From the NCBI GenBank assembly GCA_016874755.1, contig VGTH01000034.1, positions 1 through 57,283 on the forward strand: DNA of 57,283 nt. The letters run 5' to 3'. This document shows positions 1-9,107 of the stretch, piece by piece. Source of the stretch: Deltaproteobacteria bacterium. Lineage in GTDB: Bacteria > Desulfobacterota > Binatia > UBA9968. Made by a program: the position numbers and the translations under genes. The notes under the pieces are model-generated. The model was not told the origin of the DNA. It worked only from the letters and a program-made list of their open reading frames with translations, and made no database searches. Within the stretch, counting starts at the first letter, position 1; every line of letters begins with the position of its first letter.

Positions 1-23
1 TTCTCTCATCGGCGTATCCTTTC

Positions 24-43
24 CTGCCTGCGCCAACAGGCAG
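24..43 (+). terminator. Hairpin, possible terminator of an upstream gene
   Basis: Perfect 7-bp stem CTGCCTG / CAGGCAG with a 6-nt loop, followed by CCTTTCGTTTTT. It could end a plus-strand gene lying left of the window. The T-run begins several bases after the stem, so the call is tentative. Nothing else is recognisable in bases 1-214. Confidence 0.35.
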
Positions 44-214
44 CCTTTCGTTTTTAGATTCGCGAAAGGGTACGCCTACCTATTTCCTATTTCCACACGC
101 TTTGATCATAGCTCGCAAAATTTTGACACTCTTCAAGACCGCGCAAAGCTCTGCTAGAAAAGCAATGTTCATGCCTCCCCAGGTTCGACGCATGAAAGTA
201 GCCTCAGTGTCCCA

Positions 215-1156
215 ATGAAGCAATCGAAAAATAGGCTCCGGTCGGCGGCACGCAGCGCCCATCGCCGCATCGTCGGCGCCGCCGGCCGGCGCGCGCTCGC
301 GCGGCTATGCTCAAAGGGATTTCCCGTTGTGCTGCGCGCTCCCACCGAGTTCCTGTTTACCGGTGCGGCTCCATTGCAGGCGAGCCAAATTGCCGATCGA
401 ATTGAGGCTCTGCGCGTGGAGCTCATCCGCGCCGGCAATCAAATCGTATCGGTTTACCCATCACCCGAGCCGCAGCCGGAAGGTTCCGGTCAAACCGATC
501 AGAAACGACCGATTCCAGGAGCGATCGATCGGAGCACCCTGGCTTACATCGCCGAAGTCGCCAGTATCTCGCGCTACTGGGGCAGCTTTCTCCATCTCTG
601 CGCCAGCAGCGCACAGGCACGGACGATTCTCGAGCTCGGGGGTTGTGCCGGAATTTCCGGCAGCTACTTGGCGTCTGCCCCCCTTTGTCAACGCTTTGTC
701 ACTGTGGAGGGATCGCCTGACCTGGCAAAGCTTGCCGGTCGCCACATAAACCAAGTTGCCGCCGGTCAGTGCGAAGTGAGAAATGCTCTCTTCGACGACG
801 CTCTCGATGCCCTACTGCCAGGCTTTGGCACGGCCCTCGACTTCGCGTACATTGACGGCCAACACGAGCGCGCCGCAACCATTCACTATCTCAAGCGCAT
901 CACGCCGGCGCTGCATCCCGGTTCGATCGTCATTTTTGACGACGTTATGTGGAGCCGTGACATGGAATCTGCGTGGCAAGAAATCAGCGCGACCGATGGA
1001 GTCTCAGCCGCCGTGCTACTGGGGCGCCTGGGTGTGATTGTGTGGGGTCTGGCCGGGGATAAAGCGGACCACTACGATCTTTCCCGCTTCACGGCCGAAT
1101 GGAAAAGAGGCAGGTTATCTGCCGAACAGTGGCGCGAAGCAAAAACGCATGCGTGA
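215..1156 (+). CDS. Class I SAM-dependent methyltransferase (Methyltransf_24-like)
   Basis: A 313-residue protein with a basic N-terminal extension (about residues 1-100) and a Rossmann-type methyltransferase domain. Motif I is ELGGCAGIS (140-148), the acidic end of strand 2 is VEGSP (164-168), and a DFAYIDGQH segment (209-217) is followed by IVIFDDVMW (238-246). The FAYIDGxH and DD patterns are typical of the Methyltransf_24 family, members of which modify small molecules or sugars; the substrate here is unknown. It starts at the first ATG and ends convergently 4 bp from the MbfA-like gene. The N-terminal extension has no recognised domain. Confidence 0.75.
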   Translation: MKQSKNRLRSAARSAHRRIVGAAGRRALARLCSKGFPVVLRAPTEFLFTGAAPLQASQIADRIEALRVELIRAGNQIVSVYPSPEPQPEGSGQTDQKRPIPGAIDRSTLAYIAEVASISRYWGSFLHLCASSAQARTILELGGCAGISGSYLASAPLCQRFVTVEGSPDLAKLAGRHINQVAAGQCEVRNALFDDALDALLPGFGTALDFAYIDGQHERAATIHYLKRITPALHPGSIVIFDDVMWSRDMESAWQEISATDGVSAAVLLGRLGVIVWGLAGDKADHYDLSRFTAEWKRGRLSAEQWREAKTHA

Positions 1157-1160
1157 GACT

Positions 1161-2297
1161 TCAGCCGGTGGACACGCCGAACAACCACCCCACTCCATAC
1201 GTAATCGCCGAAACCAATACGCCGATGGCAACCATGCGGCCGCCGCTGACGAGTGGGCCGCGCGCGGTGAAAATCGATACCAACGCGCCGACGCCGAACA
1301 ATGCGGCGAAGCTCAAAGCAGTGCTGACCGCGACGGCCGTGCTACCGCTCGACAATAGGTAGGGTAACACCGGGATAAAAGCGCCGATCACGAATGACAC
1401 GAAGGAGCTGAGCGCCGCAATCCACGGCGAGCCGAGTTCCGAAGGATCGAGCCCCAACTCTTCGCGCGCCAGCGTGTCGATGGCGGTGTGCGGGTTGGCA
1501 ATGATCCGGTGCGCCAACAGCGCCGCTTCTTTTTCCGGCAAGCCCTTGGCGCGATAGATCAGCGACAGCTCTTCTTCCTCCTCCTTGGGCGACATCTCCA
1601 CTTCTTGTTTTTCCATGGCGATCTGCTGCTCGAAGACTTCGCGCTGCGAGCGCACTGAGACATATTCGCCTGCCGCCATCGAAAAAGAGCCGGCCAAAAG
1701 TCCGGCGATGCCAGCGAGAATAATGTATTCCGGCTTGGCCTCGGCGCCGGCAAAGCCCATGACCAAACAAAAATTGGACAACAGACCATCGTTGACGCCG
1801 AACACCGCCGCGCGCAAACCGCCGCCGCGCGCCGTCACATGCCAGCGCTCGATGCCGGCAATCGCCTGCTGCTCGCTCATACCGCCGGCCATGGCGCGCA
1901 GCGTGCGGCTGTGGGCGCGCTCCTCGGCAGGCATGCCGACCGCTTCGGGTTGCTGCATGTAGCCCGGCTCGTCGCGCGCTTCCATGCTGCTAATAATGGG
2001 CACCACCCGACGCGTGCCGAAGCGGCGCGCCATCCAGCCCAGCATGCGCACCCGCGCCGTCGGCCGGTGCGCCGGCACCGTGCCGCCGGCGTTTTTGATC
2101 AAGCGCGCCCAGCGCTGGGCGTGGCGCTCTTCGTTTTCCGCCAGCTTCTCGAAAATCGAGACCCGCTCTTGATCCTGCTCCGCCGCCGCCATGGCGCGAT
2201 ACAAAGCGATGCCGTCCATCTCGACGAGATAATTTTCTCGGTAGCGCGCCACATCCGCTGCGCTAACATTCGCCGCCGTTGCCATTTCTCTTGTCAT
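1161..2297 (-). CDS. mbfA: Er-VIT1 family iron/manganese transporter (MbfA-like)
   Basis: A 378-residue membrane protein. The N-terminal part (about 15-140) is a rubrerythrin/ferritin-like helical domain with the diiron signature NEERHA (E-x2-H) and preceding conserved Glu residues. The C-terminal part is a VIT1/CCC1 transporter: FGVNDGLLSNF opens the first membrane helix, SMAAGEYVSVRSQ the second, then an acidic cytoplasmic stretch rich in Glu (EVEMSPKEEEEE) and three hydrophobic helices. Known members (MbfA of alphaproteobacteria) export iron and protect against peroxide. It is divergent from ilvA across 78 bp, which must hold both promoters. The start could also be the ATG four codons downstream. 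Confidence 0.87.
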   Translation of the reverse strand: MTREMATAANVSAADVARYRENYLVEMDGIALYRAMAAAEQDQERVSIFEKLAENEERHAQRWARLIKNAGGTVPAHRPTARVRMLGWMARRFGTRRVVPIISSMEARDEPGYMQQPEAVGMPAEERAHSRTLRAMAGGMSEQQAIAGIERWHVTARGGGLRAAVFGVNDGLLSNFCLVMGFAGAEAKPEYIILAGIAGLLAGSFSMAAGEYVSVRSQREVFEQQIAMEKQEVEMSPKEEEEELSLIYRAKGLPEKEAALLAHRIIANPHTAIDTLAREELGLDPSELGSPWIAALSSFVSFVIGAFIPVLPYLLSSGSTAVAVSTALSFAALFGVGALVSIFTARGPLVSGGRMVAIGVLVSAITYGVGWLFGVSTG

Positions 2298-2375
2298 CGC
2301 ATGAAGCCCTTAAGCATTCAATCGACCGGCCGCGCCTTGCATGCACCGGTTGTTTAATTCTAACGTGAGCGTCAT

Positions 2376-3584
2376 ATGGTCACCTTCGTCGACGTCGAAG
2401 AAGCGCGCGAGCGCATCAAAGAACGGATCTATCTCTCCCCGTTCGCCTACTCCGAAACCATCAGCCGCATGAGCGGCAATCGGGTGTTCTTCAAACTCGA
2501 CAATTTGCAAATGACCGGCTCGTTCAAAGAACGCGGCGCTCTCAATCGGCTACTGACGCTGAATGCCGAGGAATCGCGGCGCGGCGTGATCGCCGCCAGC
2601 GCCGGCAATCACGGCATGGCTTTGGCGTTCCACAGTCAGCGGCTCGGCATCAACGCGACGATCGTCATGCCCAAACAAGCCCCGCTGATCAAAGTCAGCC
2701 GTGTGCGCCACTACGGTGCCCGCGCGCTGTTGCACGGCGCCGACTACGATGAGGCCTTCGCCGAGGCACAGCGGCTGAGCCAGGCGGAAGGTTTGACTTA
2801 CATTCCCGCCTTCAACGATCCGTGGGTCGTCGCCGGCCAGGGCACCATCGGTCTTGAGCTCTACGAGCAAAACCCCGACTTGGACGCGGTCATCGTGCCG
2901 GTCGGCGGCGGCGGCCTCATCGGCGGCATCGCGCTGGTGTTAAAGACGCTCAAGCGCGATATCCGCGTCATCGGCGTGCAAGCCGAAAGCGTGCCGTCGA
3001 TGCGCGTCGCGTTGCAAAGCGGCGCGCCGGTGCGCGTGCCGCCGGCACTGACCATCGCCGACGGCATCGCCGTGCGCCGCGTCGGCGAAACGCCTTTGGC
3101 CCTGGTCAAAGAATTCGTCGATGAGATCGTCACCGTCAGCGAGGGCGAGATCGCCAACGCCGTGTTGATGCTTTTGGAAATCGAAAAGACCGTCGCCGAA
3201 GGCGCCGCTGCCGTGCCGCTGGCGGCGCTGATCAACAAGAAAGTAACCCTCGACGGTAAGAACGTTGGCCTGGTGATCTCCGGCGGCAACATCGACATGA
3301 ATCTGATTGCGCGCATCATCGAAAAAGGCTTGATCCAAGACGGCCGTCTGAGCCGATTTCTTGTCGTCATCCCCGATCGTCCCGGTAACTTGGCCAAGCT
3401 GACACAATCCATCGCCGCCCTCGGCGCCAACATCCTGCAAATCGGTCAGAGCCGCGGCTTCGGCGCCATCGCCCTGGGCGAAACCGAAGTCGAACTCACC
3501 CTCGAAACCACCGGCCGCGAGCAGATCGAGCAACTGCGCGACGCGCTCACGAAGGAAGGCTTCCGCATCCGATTGGATTCTTAG
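2376..3584 (+). CDS. ilvA: Threonine ammonia-lyase with C-terminal ACT domain
   Basis: A 402-residue PLP enzyme converting threonine to 2-oxobutanoate and ammonia, the entry to isoleucine synthesis. The PLP lysine is K51 in TGSFKERGA. SAGNHGMAL and the phosphate-binding GGGGLIGG loop are present. The last ~75 residues (from RFLVVIPDRPGNLA) form one ACT domain. This is the short single-ACT architecture of about 400 residues, annotated as ilvA or tdcB in different genomes. Conserved active-site motifs are intact. No other branched-chain gene is nearby, so a biosynthetic rather than catabolic role is an inference. Confidence 0.92.
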   Translation: MVTFVDVEEARERIKERIYLSPFAYSETISRMSGNRVFFKLDNLQMTGSFKERGALNRLLTLNAEESRRGVIAASAGNHGMALAFHSQRLGINATIVMPKQAPLIKVSRVRHYGARALLHGADYDEAFAEAQRLSQAEGLTYIPAFNDPWVVAGQGTIGLELYEQNPDLDAVIVPVGGGGLIGGIALVLKTLKRDIRVIGVQAESVPSMRVALQSGAPVRVPPALTIADGIAVRRVGETPLALVKEFVDEIVTVSEGEIANAVLMLLEIEKTVAEGAAAVPLAALINKKVTLDGKNVGLVISGGNIDMNLIARIIEKGLIQDGRLSRFLVVIPDRPGNLAKLTQSIAALGANILQIGQSRGFGAIALGETEVELTLETTGREQIEQLRDALTKEGFRIRLDS

Positions 3585-3602
3585 CTCAAGACTCTGAGAA
3601 GC

Positions 3603-3676
3603 AACCACGAAAGACACGAAAGTCACGAAATCAGAATGATGAATCAGTTTTCGTGTCCTTCGTGTGTTTCGTGGTT
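3603..3676. repeat. Inverted period-9 repeat (CACGAAAGA type)
   Basis: AACCACGAAAGACACGAAA on the left and the near-complement ending TTTCGTGGTT on the right, built from a 9-base unit of CACGAA plus three bases. It starts 18 bp after the ilvA stop codon. A diverged copy with the same unit lies near 46190-46285. No protein is encoded. Confidence 0.7.
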
Positions 3677-3734
3677 CATTTCCGAGCCCCTCCGGCTCCG
3701 CGCTCCCTATCCCTACCCTTTGCGCTTTGCCGCC

Positions 3735-4205
3735 CTAGGCCGCCTTCGCCGCCGCTTTCTTGCGATCGCCCGCCGGTATCACCAGCACCGGGCAAGTCGC
3801 CCGCGCGATGACCTTCTCCGCCACGCTGCCGAGGAGAATGTGGTTGAAGCCGGTGCGCCCGTGGGTCGCCATGATGATCATATCCACGCCTTCGCGTTCG
3901 GCCGCATCGACGATGTTGCTGTGCGCCGCGCCGAACTCGACGCGTTTGGTGATTTCGACAAGATTTAACTCATCGGCAAATTTCTCACTGAGAAACTTCT
4001 CCAACGCGGCAGTCTCATTCGCCAACAGATCGCGCACCGGCCCTGAATCCAGGCGCGGCGGCACCCAATCTTCGCCCAGGGGCATGACCCGATAGACCAG
4101 CACTTCGGCGCTCAACTCGCGCGCCATCTCCATGGCGTAGCGGACACCGACTGCGGATAAATCCGAGAGATCCGTCGGCGCCAGAATTTTTCTTACCTTT
4201 TTCAT
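3735..4205 (-). CDS. Universal stress protein, single UspA domain
   Basis: A 156-residue UspA-fold protein. The chosen ATG is preceded at 6 nt by GAGGAGG; an in-frame upstream ATG would add 43 residues lacking any family pattern. The C-terminal nucleotide-binding signature GRTGFNHILLGSVAEKV fits the G-x2-G-x9-G-S/T pattern of ATP-binding USPs, and ATCPVLVIP closes the fold. It lies about 125 bp downstream of the double-domain USP on the same strand and may be co-transcribed. The precise stress role cannot be told from sequence. Confidence 0.9.
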   Translation of the reverse strand: MKKVRKILAPTDLSDLSAVGVRYAMEMARELSAEVLVYRVMPLGEDWVPPRLDSGPVRDLLANETAALEKFLSEKFADELNLVEITKRVEFGAAHSNIVDAAEREGVDMIIMATHGRTGFNHILLGSVAEKVIARATCPVLVIPAGDRKKAAAKAA

Positions 4206-4330
4206 AGGGACCTCCTCTTCACAGCGATATTTCGATCTGCCGCGAAAGCTACGGAAATTTTCGCAAACGCTCGCGGCGAGTGTTTCTGGGATTTCCGCTT
4301 TACGCGTTTCCGTTTTCACAATTTGCCCTC

Positions 4331-5236
4331 TCAAGCTGCGTGCACCACCAGCACCGGATCGTCAGAGTGGCGCACGACTTTTTCAGTGACGCTGCCCAGC
4401 ACCCAACGCTTCACACCCGAGCGGCCGTGGGTGCACATCGCCACCAGCGTATCGGGATGATCATGGGCGTAGCGGATGATCTCGTCGGCTCCCGCGCCCT
4501 CCACTAGGACCGCCGACACGTTGGGCAAACCGCGCCCTTTGAGCGCCGCTACTTTTTCGTCGAGATACTTGCGCGCGTCCTCTGCGACTTCTTTTTTCAG
4601 CGCGTCGTAGTTAGGCAAATAATCTTCGCTGCCGTAGTAGGCCGACGCCGGCAGCTCGTAGGCTCGGAAGAGCACCACAGACAGATTCAAAAGCTTGGCG
4701 ACTTCGGTAACCACCGGCAGCACCTTCTCGGCCAACTCGGAGCCGTCCAGCGCGACGATCACCGACTTGAGCGCCGCGGCGCCGCTGCTGACGCTTTCTT
4801 CGTCGCCGGCGCGCACGAGAAACAGCGGCGTGGTCGCGCCGCGCAATACTTTTTCGGCGACGCTGCCCATGAGCCAACGGCTGACACCGGACCGGCCGTG
4901 GGTCGCCATGGTAATCAGCGTGTCCTGGTTTGCCGCGGCGCGTTCGATGATCACGTCTCCCGGGCCGCCCCGTTTCACCGTGTAGGTGACCTCGATGCCG
5001 GGGAACGTCGCGGCGATTTCTTTCAAATATTCTTTGGCGCTGTTCTCGCTTTCGGCGATCAGCACGTCTAGATAACGCGCCTTGTCGGCCGCAACATGGA
5101 GCGACATCGTCGAAAGATCGATGACTTCAAGCAGCTCGACGGGAATCTTCAGCGCCCCTCCCAAAGCGCGGGCAAACGGCAAAACTCTCTCGGCGGTTTT
5201 CGATCCGTCCAACGGCACCAGCAGTTTCTTGTACAT
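4331..5236 (-). CDS. Universal stress protein with two tandem UspA domains
   Basis: A 301-residue protein with two UspA domains (about 1-150 and 155-301). Each ends in the ATP-binding signature: GRSGVSRWLMGSVAEKV and GRSGVKRWVLGSVTEKV. The start is the ATG preceded at 6 nt by GGAGG; an earlier in-frame ATG would add 60 residues of low-quality sequence. Tandem USPs are usually cytosolic ATP binders induced by starvation or redox stress. The single-domain USP follows on the same strand. Confidence 0.9.
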   Translation of the reverse strand: MYKKLLVPLDGSKTAERVLPFARALGGALKIPVELLEVIDLSTMSLHVAADKARYLDVLIAESENSAKEYLKEIAATFPGIEVTYTVKRGGPGDVIIERAAANQDTLITMATHGRSGVSRWLMGSVAEKVLRGATTPLFLVRAGDEESVSSGAAALKSVIVALDGSELAEKVLPVVTEVAKLLNLSVVLFRAYELPASAYYGSEDYLPNYDALKKEVAEDARKYLDEKVAALKGRGLPNVSAVLVEGAGADEIIRYAHDHPDTLVAMCTHGRSGVKRWVLGSVTEKVVRHSDDPVLVVHAA

Positions 5237-5318
5237 GGGCACCTCCGATCGCTTGTCCCTAAATCTTCCTTGCGCAACTGGCATGCCAGCGAAATCGACC
5301 AAAATTCGCGCTGCTAAG

Positions 5319-5349
5319 AGCGATTTTTCGCAGCTCTGCGAAAATCGCT
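5319..5349. repeat. Long intergenic hairpin
   Basis: AGCGATTTTTCGCAG is followed after CT by CTGCGAAAATCGCT, a stem of 14 bp with one bulged base. It sits between the phosphotransferase-kinase gene and the tandem USP, both on the minus strand. No U-tract follows on either strand, so it is more likely a palindromic repeat or RNA-processing element than a standard terminator. Confidence 0.55.
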
Positions 5350-5425
5350 TTAGAGCTGTCGCAGAAATGAGAGAGAACGGTCGGCTTATACAAGAAATCG
5401 GAATAGACCTGAGCATCTGGCGCGG

Positions 5426-7003
5426 CTAATGCACGGGCGCCAGCCGCCGCTGTAAGAATTTTTCGCACTGGGTCGCGAGCTGATCCGGCGCCGCTTCGGT
5501 GTTCAGCTCCAAAAGATCCTCCGCAGACACTTCGTCGAGGCGTTCCTGGGTTTCGAGCTGCTTCTGGTAAATTTCCCAGCGGCCGTCCGAAATGTCATTG
5601 GCGGCGGCGGTTCTGGCAGCGAGACGGGCCCGGGTGACGGCCGCGCTAGCAACGCCATGGATGAAAAAGAGCGGAACCTTAAGTTTGCGCGCAAGCTGCG
5701 CCAGCTTGTCGCGCTGCTCGCGCTGGGTAAATGTCGCATCGAGAATCACGCTGCTGCCGCGGCTTAAGTATTTCTCGGCTTCACGGATCAGCTGGTTGTA
5801 CGTCCTGGCGGTCATGCCCTGGCTATAGATGTCGGCAGCGAATGCTACCTGCCGCGCACCCTGTACGCCAGCCAGGTTCTTGCGCACCACATCGGAGTTG
5901 AGCACCGGCGCGCCTAAGCGCTCGCCCAGCTCGCGCGCCAAGGTCGACTTGCCGCTGCCGGTCAGGCCGCAGGCAGCAACCAGAAAGGGCGGCCCGCTCC
6001 GCCAGATTAAGCGCAGCGCATAACGCCAATAGCGCGCCGCCGTGGCAACGTCCTCAGGGCCGCGCAGGGCATGAACCTTGGCGCGCACCAGCGCGCGGTA
6101 GCATTTAAAAAACGGCAGCAGCGTCGCTTGCCCGGCGTCGTCGATCAATTCGCGGTAGCGGCTCTGCAAAGGCTCGATCAGGGCCGCACCGCCGTGCACC
6201 TCGAGATCCATCAAGAGAAAGGCCATCTCAGCCGCCAGGTCGCAGCAGCGCAGCTCGGCATCGAACTCGAGGCAATCGAAAATCTGCACCCCTTCGGGAG
6301 CGAAGCAGACATGCTCGCAGTGCAGATCGCCATGCGCATCGCGCACCCAACCGGCTTCAGCCCGGCGCACCAGCAGCTCCCCATGGCGTTGCAACAACGC
6401 GCTGCCAAAATCCGCCACGCGATCGAGCTCATGGCGTGCGATCCAGCCACCGATGAAGGGCGCCAGGTCAGCGAGATTTTCGCGCCACTGTTTTTCGACC
6501 CGCGCCCGGTAAGCGGCGCCGTCCGTGGTATGCGCCCGCGGCGCTTCTTTATGAAAGCGCGCCAACACCGCGGCCAACTCGCGCATCATTTCAACGGTGA
6601 CTTGGTGGGTTTGCAGGAGAAACGGCAGCATGCGTTTTTCCGGCAAGCGGCGCATCACCAGCGCATACTCCTCCGGTTCTCCCCAACCGCCCAGGCGCCA
6701 GGCCCCATCGTCTCGACAGATCGGCATGACGCCGATATACACCGACGGCGCCAAGCGCCGGTTGAGACGCAGCTCTTCGTTAAGAAAGTATCGCCGTCTG
6801 GCCAGCGTGCCGTAGTCGAGAAAGGCGTAGCGCACATTTTTTTTGATTTTGAACACCAGATTGCCGGCAAAAAACAGATGGGAAATGTGTGTCTCTTTGT
6901 GCGTGACTTGCGCCGGCGGCTTCGGATAGAAGCCAGGCTGCATCATCGCCGCGATCAGGTCGGCCGCCGCAGCGGGACCTTCGGTATCATCGCTTTGGTT
7001 CAC
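5426..7003 (-). CDS. Aminoglycoside phosphotransferase-like domain fused to a P-loop kinase
   Basis: About 525 residues in two domains. The first (about 20-340) is an APH/choline-kinase-like fold: THISHLFFAGNLVFKIKK resembles the nucleotide-binding strands, and DAHGDLHCEHVCF with FDCLEFD gives the catalytic HGDLH and metal-binding Asp. The second (about 345-525) is a zeta-toxin/gluconokinase-like P-loop kinase with Walker A GLTGSGKST. This COG2187-COG0645 architecture is common and its substrate is not established. The GTG at 7003 matches where homologues begin; a TTG/ATG-type start 14 codons earlier would add a hydrophobic tail. No clear ribosome binding site. Confidence 0.82.
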   Translation of the reverse strand: MNQSDDTEGPAAAADLIAAMMQPGFYPKPPAQVTHKETHISHLFFAGNLVFKIKKNVRYAFLDYGTLARRRYFLNEELRLNRRLAPSVYIGVMPICRDDGAWRLGGWGEPEEYALVMRRLPEKRMLPFLLQTHQVTVEMMRELAAVLARFHKEAPRAHTTDGAAYRARVEKQWRENLADLAPFIGGWIARHELDRVADFGSALLQRHGELLVRRAEAGWVRDAHGDLHCEHVCFAPEGVQIFDCLEFDAELRCCDLAAEMAFLLMDLEVHGGAALIEPLQSRYRELIDDAGQATLLPFFKCYRALVRAKVHALRGPEDVATAARYWRYALRLIWRSGPPFLVAACGLTGSGKSTLARELGERLGAPVLNSDVVRKNLAGVQGARQVAFAADIYSQGMTARTYNQLIREAEKYLSRGSSVILDATFTQREQRDKLAQLARKLKVPLFFIHGVASAAVTRARLAARTAAANDISDGRWEIYQKQLETQERLDEVSAEDLLELNTEAAPDQLATQCEKFLQRRLAPVH

Positions 7004-7188
7004 GCTAGCGGATAAACGCAAGACAAGTGCCAGTAGTAAAAACAAGGGATTTTCGTCCGCGGCATTCTTACGAGAAAGAAAGCCCGCAGCGCGATTACCA
7101 AAAACTGGAAATTCGGAGCAGAGCCATTAGCCGCACGGCTGAGCTGCAACCGAGTTTCTATTAAAAATCCAAGAATGCTAGACCGGCT

Positions 7189-7263
7189 CAGCATGAACGG
7201 ACTATTTCATGAACGATTTCAACTCCGATTCCGTTCGTCCTGAGCCTGTCGAAGGACTCCGGA
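7189..7263. repeat. Intergenic repeat (CAGCATGAACGGA / TCCTGAGCCTGTCGAAGG type)
   Basis: The block contains CAGCATGAACGGA and, 50 bases on, TTCGTCCTGAGCCTGTCGAAGGA. A second copy with the same two anchors in the same order lies at 20557-20627. The TCCTGAGC-TGTCGAAGGA motif is a widely scattered noncoding repeat in environmental bacterial genomes. Confidence 0.6.
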
Positions 7264-7325
7264 TGGTTTTTTAGCACAATCCACCCAGACTTCTACGCGC
7301 CCCTTTGCCGATGCTAAGATACACC

Positions 7326-8906
7326 ATGCATTTCTCGCAATTCGCCAGCCTGTGCGTCGATTTGGCCAACACTGCGAGCCGCCTCACGAAAATCAATCTC
7401 GCTGCGGATTTTCTCAAGCAACTGGCCCGCGATGAGGTTCGCACTGCCGTTGCGTTTCTCTCGGGACGACCCTTCCCGGTTTCCGATCCGCGTACGCTTG
7501 ACCTTGGCCCCGCCGCTTTCGCCGAGGCCAGGGGGATTGCCGCACAGCCTAGTTCTCAGGAGGAATCACCGACTCTCAGCGAAGTTGCCGACGCCTTCGG
7601 CCGCATCGCCGGTGCCAACGGGAAAGGCTCACGCCTGGAGAAATCAAACCAGCTGCGTGCTTTGGTCGAGCGAATCAATCTCAACGATCGGGGCATTTTG
7701 TTCCGACTCCTTCATGGCGAGCTGCGCATCGGCCTGCATGACGGCTTGATTCTGGAAGCGATCGCGCGCGCCGCGGGCGCCGATCTAAAGTCGGTCCGGC
7801 GCGCCGCGTTGTTTCTAGCCGATCTCGCGGAGGTCGCCGCAATTGCGCTTTCAGAGAAAGCCGACGGATTGCAACACGTCGACATCAAGCTATTTGTGCC
7901 GCTTTTGCCGATGCTTTCCGAGTTGACGGGAGACTTGACCGAAATCCTGCGCATTCACGGCGGAACCACCGCGCTCGAATATAAATACGACGGCGCGCCT
8001 GTGCAGATTCACAAGCACGGCGACCAGGTGCGCCTGTGGAGTCGCCGTCTGACCGAAGTCACCTCCAGCTTGCCGGAAATCGTCGCGCTGATCCGCCGGA
8101 TGGATCATGCCCAATCGCTGATCCTCGACGGCGAGGTGGTCGCCGTCGGCAACGACGGCCGGCCCTATCCATTTCAGGAATTAATGCGCCGCTTTCGCCG
8201 GGTGCACGGCATCGAGGCGGCCAGCAGCGACATTCCGCTTCAACTTTTCCTCTTCGATTGTCTGCTGGTGAACGGCACCTCGTTGATCGACGAAAGCTAC
8301 GAATCTCGTTGGCAGAAATTATCCGAGCTAACCAGCGGCAGCCATCTCGCCACACGCACGCGCGCCACCGACGCTGCAGCGGCAGAACATTTTCTCAGCC
8401 AAGCGCTCGCAGCCGGCCACGAAGGCATCATGGCCAAGGCGCTCACCAGCCCCTACATGCCCGGCAACCGCGGCAAGCTCTGGTTCAAGATCAAGCCGGC
8501 GCAAACCATCGACTGCGTCATCGTCGCCGCCGACCGCGGCTCGGGCCGGCGCCGCGGCTGGCTGTCCAACTATCACTTGGCCGTCGCCAGAGATGACGAC
8601 TTTGCCCCGGTCGGGAAAACTTTCAAAGGATTGACCGATAAACAGTTCAGCGAAATGACCGCGCGACTCCAGCAACTAAAACTCGCCGACGATGGCGACA
8701 CAGTGAGCGTGACTCCCGATGTCGTCGTCGAAGTCGCCTACAACTAAATCCAAAAAAGCCCGCAGTACAGCTCCGGCTTCGCGCTGCGTTTTGCACGCAT
8801 CAAGCGCATCCGCGACGATAAAGGACCGGGCCAGGCGACCAAGTTGGAAGAGTTGCGCGCGCACTACGAAAAGCAATTCGCGACAAAAAGTCGGAGGGAA
8901 GTCTAA
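7326..8906 (+). pseudogene. ATP-dependent DNA ligase interrupted by one in-frame TAA
   Basis: Archaeal-type ATP-dependent ligase. Motif I EYKYDG carries the adenylated Lys; ILDGEVVAVG is motif III; EGIMAKALTSPYMPG is motif IV; LWFKIKP is motif V. The reading frame meets TAA at 8745-8747 just after VVVEVAYN. It then continues in the same frame for 52 codons to TAA at 8906, encoding [20 protein letters not shown] and IRDDKG, which is the motif VI region. Homologues read AYNEIQ here, so a single GAA-to-TAA (or GAG plus change) explains the break. Without motif VI the product would lack a segment needed for adenylation. The start is chosen at MHFSQFASL; an ATG 7 codons upstream is also open. Confidence 0.85.
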
Positions 8907-8908
8907 GA

Positions 8909-9095
8909 GATTCTCGCGCAGAGGCGCAGAAGCTGTGAAAAATCAAATCCCCCTGTGTCCCCCTTTTTCAAAGGGGGAAGGATCCAGGTCGACTCCGAGT
9001 CCCCCTCTTTGGAAAAGAGGGGTTAGGGGAGATTTGTGGGGCGTGGGCGGAGAGGCTCCCGATTTTTGTCACAGCTCCGCAGAGGACGCAGAGAA
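8909..9095. repeat. Composite intergenic repeat: period-9 unit plus two CCCCC-type hairpins
   Basis: About 200 bp without a gene. It opens with CTCGCGCAGAGGCGCAGAAG, then two palindromes follow: CCCCCTTT-TTC-AAAGGGGG (8959-8977) and CCCCTCTTT-GGA-AAAGAGGGG (9002-9022). It closes with CCGCAGAGGACGCAGAG. These are short noncoding repeats also seen elsewhere in the window (13945, 46150). The first hairpin could act as a terminator for the ligase. Confidence 0.6.
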
Positions 9096-9107
9096 ACCTT
9101 TCGCGCC

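Noticed and set aside
6071-7015. Long plus-strand frame opposite the phosphotransferase-kinase gene
   Set aside because: It is the antisense shadow of a gene with clear motifs, and its translation lacks any family pattern.
7189-7263. Intergenic repeat as an insertion-sequence end
   Set aside because: No transposase or target duplication is visible and the second copy at 20557 is diverged inside.
8745-8747. Ligase TAA as selenocysteine or pyrrolysine recoding
   Set aside because: TAA is not used for either, and the expected residue in homologues is Glu.
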